A stretch of 64,000 nucleotides of DNA, taken from NCBI RefSeq assembly GCF_013623835.1, contig NZ_JABKDE010000006.1, forward strand, positions 124,001-188,000. Reading direction: 5' to 3'. The notes under the pieces were generated by a model that was given only the letters and a program-made list of their open reading frames with translations, did not search any database and had not been told where the DNA came from. The translations under genes were made by a program, and so were the position numbers. Within the stretch, counting starts at the first letter, position 1. Every line of letters starts with the position of its first letter. The stretch is from Brevibacterium oceani (GTDB taxonomy: Bacteria > Actinomycetota > Actinomycetes > Actinomycetales > Brevibacteriaceae). Of the stretch, positions 61,753 through 64,000 are shown piece by piece.

Positions 61753-62304
61753 TCAGCCTCCGCGGCAGTAGCGTTCTCCATCACTGAATCCAGCGAGGTA
61801 CAGCTGTGCGTCGGACTGCCTGGGGTGCCTGTTGGCGAGATCGTGGAATTCCTTCGAATGCGGTCCGATCTGCAGGTGGACGAGCTCATGGACGACCACT
61901 GTCTCGAGCACCCACCGCGGCACGGCTTGGAGACGATGCGAGATCCGGATGTCTCCGGTCGATGTGGTCGTCGACGCCCACCGGCTGATGTTCTGATTCG
62001 TCACCCACCTGATCGAGCTCGGACTCAGACGACCTGCGAAATAGCGTCGGTTCATCTCCTCCGCGATCTCGACGAGGTCGGCGGCGGAGGAATGGTCACG
62101 AGCCGCCAGCCTGTTGAACAGTTCCGTGAGTGACCGGATGTTGCTCTCCACGCTGTAGCGCGCCGGTGCCCGCAGCACGAAGGTGTCGATCTCCTTCGAC
62201 ACGGCCACGGTCTTCTTCCGTCGGGACGACCGACGCACTTCGATCTCACCGCGGGCGATGGCCCGCAGCACCTCTTCTTCGCTCCAGCTCTGTCGATTGG
62301 CCAC
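61753..62304 (-). CDS. YgjP-like M48-type metallopeptidase
   Basis: The 183-residue protein has the zinc motif VVVHELVHLQIGPHSKEFHDL (HExxH and a third His downstream), N-terminal strands typical of the YgjP/SprT-like fold (RRKKTVAVSKEIDTFVLRAP) and the helix EMNRRYFAGRLSP. No signal peptide, so cytosolic. It lies near uvrD2 in many actinobacteria. Confidence 0.87.
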   Translation of the reverse strand: MANRQSWSEEEVLRAIARGEIEVRRSSRRKKTVAVSKEIDTFVLRAPARYSVESNIRSLTELFNRLAARDHSSAADLVEIAEEMNRRYFAGRLSPSSIRWVTNQNISRWASTTTSTGDIRISHRLQAVPRWVLETVVVHELVHLQIGPHSKEFHDLANRHPRQSDAQLYLAGFSDGERYCRGG

Positions 62305-62836
62305 GGGTCAATGATAGGGAACGGGTCTGACACAGCATCGCGAGGCAGCCTGCCCGATATTACTTGTGAGTTTCCTGAGTATCGAGAATCGTCCTTCCCC
62401 ATTTTCCCGTCCACAGCCGCTCCTGCGCGCGCCTTTCCCACCCATCCGGGCCTGACCTCTTTTGCACGCACCCTTATCAACAGCCGCCGGCTCCCTCAAG
62501 GCGCCTTTCCTCCACAGTCTGCGCGGCGATTTCCACACATTATCCACAAGGTGTTGACGTGTCTGTGCATGACCACGCATTGACGCGGGGGCGAATGCGG
62601 AATAAGTTCTATGCTTGACCCCGGAAAACCCGGAGATGCGTGCGGAAGGGGAAGCCGCACGAGTCTCCGCGAGCGCCTGGGGCACAATGCGGTCGAGGGG
62701 AGGCCGGAACGTGTTTTCCGGCCTCCCCTCGGCTGTTGTCCACAGAGTTATCCACAGATCGTGTCACCCCCTGGCGATCCCCTCCTCCACTGACTACCGT
62801 AGAAGTCTGCAGCGGAGTCGAGGCGAAGGGGCCACG
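62305..62836. other. 532-bp intergenic region rich in DnaA-box-like sequences
   Basis: No supported gene lies here. The plus strand holds perfect TTATCCACA boxes at 62540-62548 and 62748-62756, TTGTCCACA at 62736-62744 and weaker boxes at 62407, 62474, 62508 and 62529, all in one orientation. A strong hairpin lies at 62695-62730 and a smaller one (GTGCGG with CCGCAC) at 62640-62660. A possible promoter (TTGACG at 62580) lies upstream of the hairpins. No dnaA, dnaN or rpmH is nearby, so this is not oriC. Confidence 0.7.
62695..62730 (+). terminator. 15-bp perfect hairpin
   Basis: A stem (62695-62709 with 62716-62730) and a 6-base loop precede the last two DnaA boxes. It could end a short transcript from 62580-62610 or attenuate the gene at 62837. 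Confidence 0.65.
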
Positions 62837-63739
62837 ATGTTCAGAATCTTTCCCAGCGTTCCCATTACGTGGCGTTCGTCCTCATGCATCCAGTTCGGGG
62901 CCGATGATCCTGTCCTCATCGACGGCCTGCTTCCCGCTGATGTCAGCCTCATCGAAGACCTTCGCCTCGGAATCGGCTCGTCCCAGTTCTATGCTCGGGC
63001 ACAGGAGCTCGGCGCCGACCTCAGCCGTGCGAGTTCGCTCATCACTCTCTTGGGCGAGGCCGGCGTGCTCATTCCCGACGGATCGGACGCCGAGGAGGTC
63101 CCGAAGGGCTCCCCCGCCTTTGCGGCCGCCCGCACCTACGGGCTGCCTCCGAATCGAGTCTCCCGGATCCTGGGCGCCCGCCCCGTCCTCGTCACCGGTC
63201 CCCTGCGGTCCATCATCGACGGGCACCTCGGGTCTGCGGGATTCGCCGTCTCGTCGGCTCGCCGGGTCGAAGACCTCGATCTCATGTCTGCCCCGCTGGT
63301 GGTCACGACCTCACATCTGGTTGCCGACCTGCATTCGGCGATGTGGCTCAACGATCGAGAGGTCGACCACTGTCAGGTCGTGCTCGGCGAACACGCGGTG
63401 GAGGTCACGGGCCTCATCCGTCCGGGCCGCACACCGTGTGCCGTGTGTTCCTGCCTGCATCGCAGGGACGTCGATTCCGGATGGTTCGAACAGTACCCGC
63501 GCCTCTGCGCTCTGCCCGAACGGGACAGTCTGGCAGACCCCGTGGCTCGCGTGCTCGGGGCCGCTCATGCCGTTCAGCTCCTCCGCAGCGCTCTGCTCGA
63601 GCACGATCGGGGTGCTTTCCGACGGGTCATCACCATCGAGGAGGGGTCGGTCAGCGAATCGGAGCTGTCGTATCACGATCAGTGCCACTGCCGCGCGCCG
63701 GTGCCCGACTTCGGTTCAGTCAGCGAGCAGGCCCAATAG
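62837..63739 (+). CDS. ThiF/TOMM cyclodehydratase-like protein (leader-peptide-binding type), orphan
   Basis: From the ATG at 62837 it has 300 residues. The N-terminal half (LIDGLLPADVSLIEDLRLG, ASSLITLLGEAGVLIPDG) resembles the winged-helix leader-binding domain. The middle has an E1-like fold (RPVLVTGPLRSIIDGHLG), and the C-terminal Cys pairs CAVC and CHC would bind zinc. In thiazole/oxazole peptide pathways such proteins present the precursor. No precursor, YcaO or dehydrogenase gene lies in the window. Mycobacteria have a related gene near uvrD2 (Rv3196). It overlaps the uvrD2 end by 20 bp. Confidence 0.75.
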   Translation: MFRIFPSVPITWRSSSCIQFGADDPVLIDGLLPADVSLIEDLRLGIGSSQFYARAQELGADLSRASSLITLLGEAGVLIPDGSDAEEVPKGSPAFAAARTYGLPPNRVSRILGARPVLVTGPLRSIIDGHLGSAGFAVSSARRVEDLDLMSAPLVVTTSHLVADLHSAMWLNDREVDHCQVVLGEHAVEVTGLIRPGRTPCAVCSCLHRRDVDSGWFEQYPRLCALPERDSLADPVARVLGAAHAVQLLRSALLEHDRGAFRRVITIEEGSVSESELSYHDQCHCRAPVPDFGSVSEQAQ

Positions 63740-64000
63740 ACTCGCCCCGTAGAGTTCGAGCTTCGTCGCCCCGATCCCCGGAACCCGGGAGAGTCCGTCG
63801 AGGTCGCGAGGATGATTCTCCGCGATCACCGACAGAGACGTGTCGGTGAGCACGAGATAAGGCGGCAGACCCTGCTCCATCCCGACTCGAGTCCGCCACC
63901 TGCGCAGTCGATCAAGCAGATCGAGATCGACCTCTGCAGGGCAGTGGGAGCACCTCCCGAGTGCTCGATCGATCTGGGAGACGAGTGCGCGGCCGCACCG
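63720..64000 (-). CDS. uvrD2: ATP-dependent DNA helicase UvrD2, C-terminal part (5' end outside window)
   Basis: About 93 residues are seen, ending LLGLLAD. They begin with a Cys cluster (GRCSHCPAEVD) and continue into an HRDC domain (RVPGIGATKLELYG). This C-terminal arrangement is typical of UvrD2, an essential or repair helicase in mycobacteria. The stop lies within the convergent ThiF-like gene. Confidence 0.85.

Noticed and set aside
62640..62730. 6C small RNA on the minus strand
   Set aside because: The hairpin loop has only four consecutive C residues and the second loop is not C-rich.
62305..62836. Chromosomal origin oriC
   Set aside because: The boxes are suggestive, but dnaA, dnaN, recF, gyrB, rpmH and parAB are all absent from the surroundings.
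62615..62836. N-terminal extension of the ThiF-like protein
   Set aside because: The extension runs through the hairpin and DnaA boxes and has no homologous look; ATG 62837 fits better.

Overview
The window is a high-GC actinobacterial chromosome segment. The mycothiol-type SigR/RsrA pair, the Kgd-type 2-oxoglutarate enzyme, NucS in place of MutS/MutL mismatch repair, bL37, an Asp-type MurA and UPF0182/DUF2550/DUF2342 proteins all point to Actinomycetota. The overall style (Micrococcales-like gene sizes, short ATP synthase epsilon, Asn/Arg/Asp-rich Rho) fits a Brevibacterium-like organism, but the genus is inference. No phage, plasmid or insertion sequence is visible. Most of the window is core chromosome with gene order shared by mycobacteria and streptomycetes.

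Layout: (1) 1-6.9 kb, minus strand: lipoprotein fragment, SSB paralogue, two overlapping dynamin-like GTPases, tRNA-Arg(UCU), a small membrane protein, a thiamine-binding protein and a thiolase. (2) 7.1-11.5 kb: a DivIVA-like coiled-coil protein, a zinc-ribbon protein, NucS, then an accessory island holding an AbiEi/DUF559-type putative nuclease gene flanked by clusters of REP-like repeats in opposite orientation. (3) 11.6-32.7 kb, minus strand: a conserved block read upstream to downstream as ArgS-like remnant, lysA, hom, thrC, thrB, rho, prfA, prmC, tsaC, wecA, atpI, atpBEFHAGDC, DUF2550, murA. It joins Asp-family amino acid synthesis, transcription and translation termination, envelope precursor synthesis and energy coupling. 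(4) 32.8-43 kb, minus strand: MFS exporter, FtsX-type ABC transporter, tRNA-Arg(CCG), M15 cell-wall peptidase, two CNNM/CorC-like membrane proteins and GuaB1. (5) 43.1-53.8 kb: kgd, a degenerate SGNH-fold protein, the 24-residue bL37, rsrA/sigR (minus), DoxX-like protein, aroA, rsgA, hisN-like phosphatase and an aminotransferase. (6) 54-64 kb: YceI, initiator tRNA, the UPF0182/YlbL/DUF2342 module, NUDIX, YgjP-like peptidase, a DnaA-box-rich intergenic region, an orphan ThiF/TOMM-cyclodehydratase-like gene and the 3' end of uvrD2.

The most unusual items are the REP-like repeat clusters around the nuclease-like gene (10.06-11.51 kb), the DnaA-box cluster plus hairpin upstream of the orphan TOMM-like gene (62.4-62.8 kb), the ArgS-derived protein without a catalytic domain, the SGNH-fold protein without its catalytic residues, and paired GTnAC direct repeats upstream of the M15 peptidase. 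All functional statements come from reading the sequence and recalling families; no database search was run.
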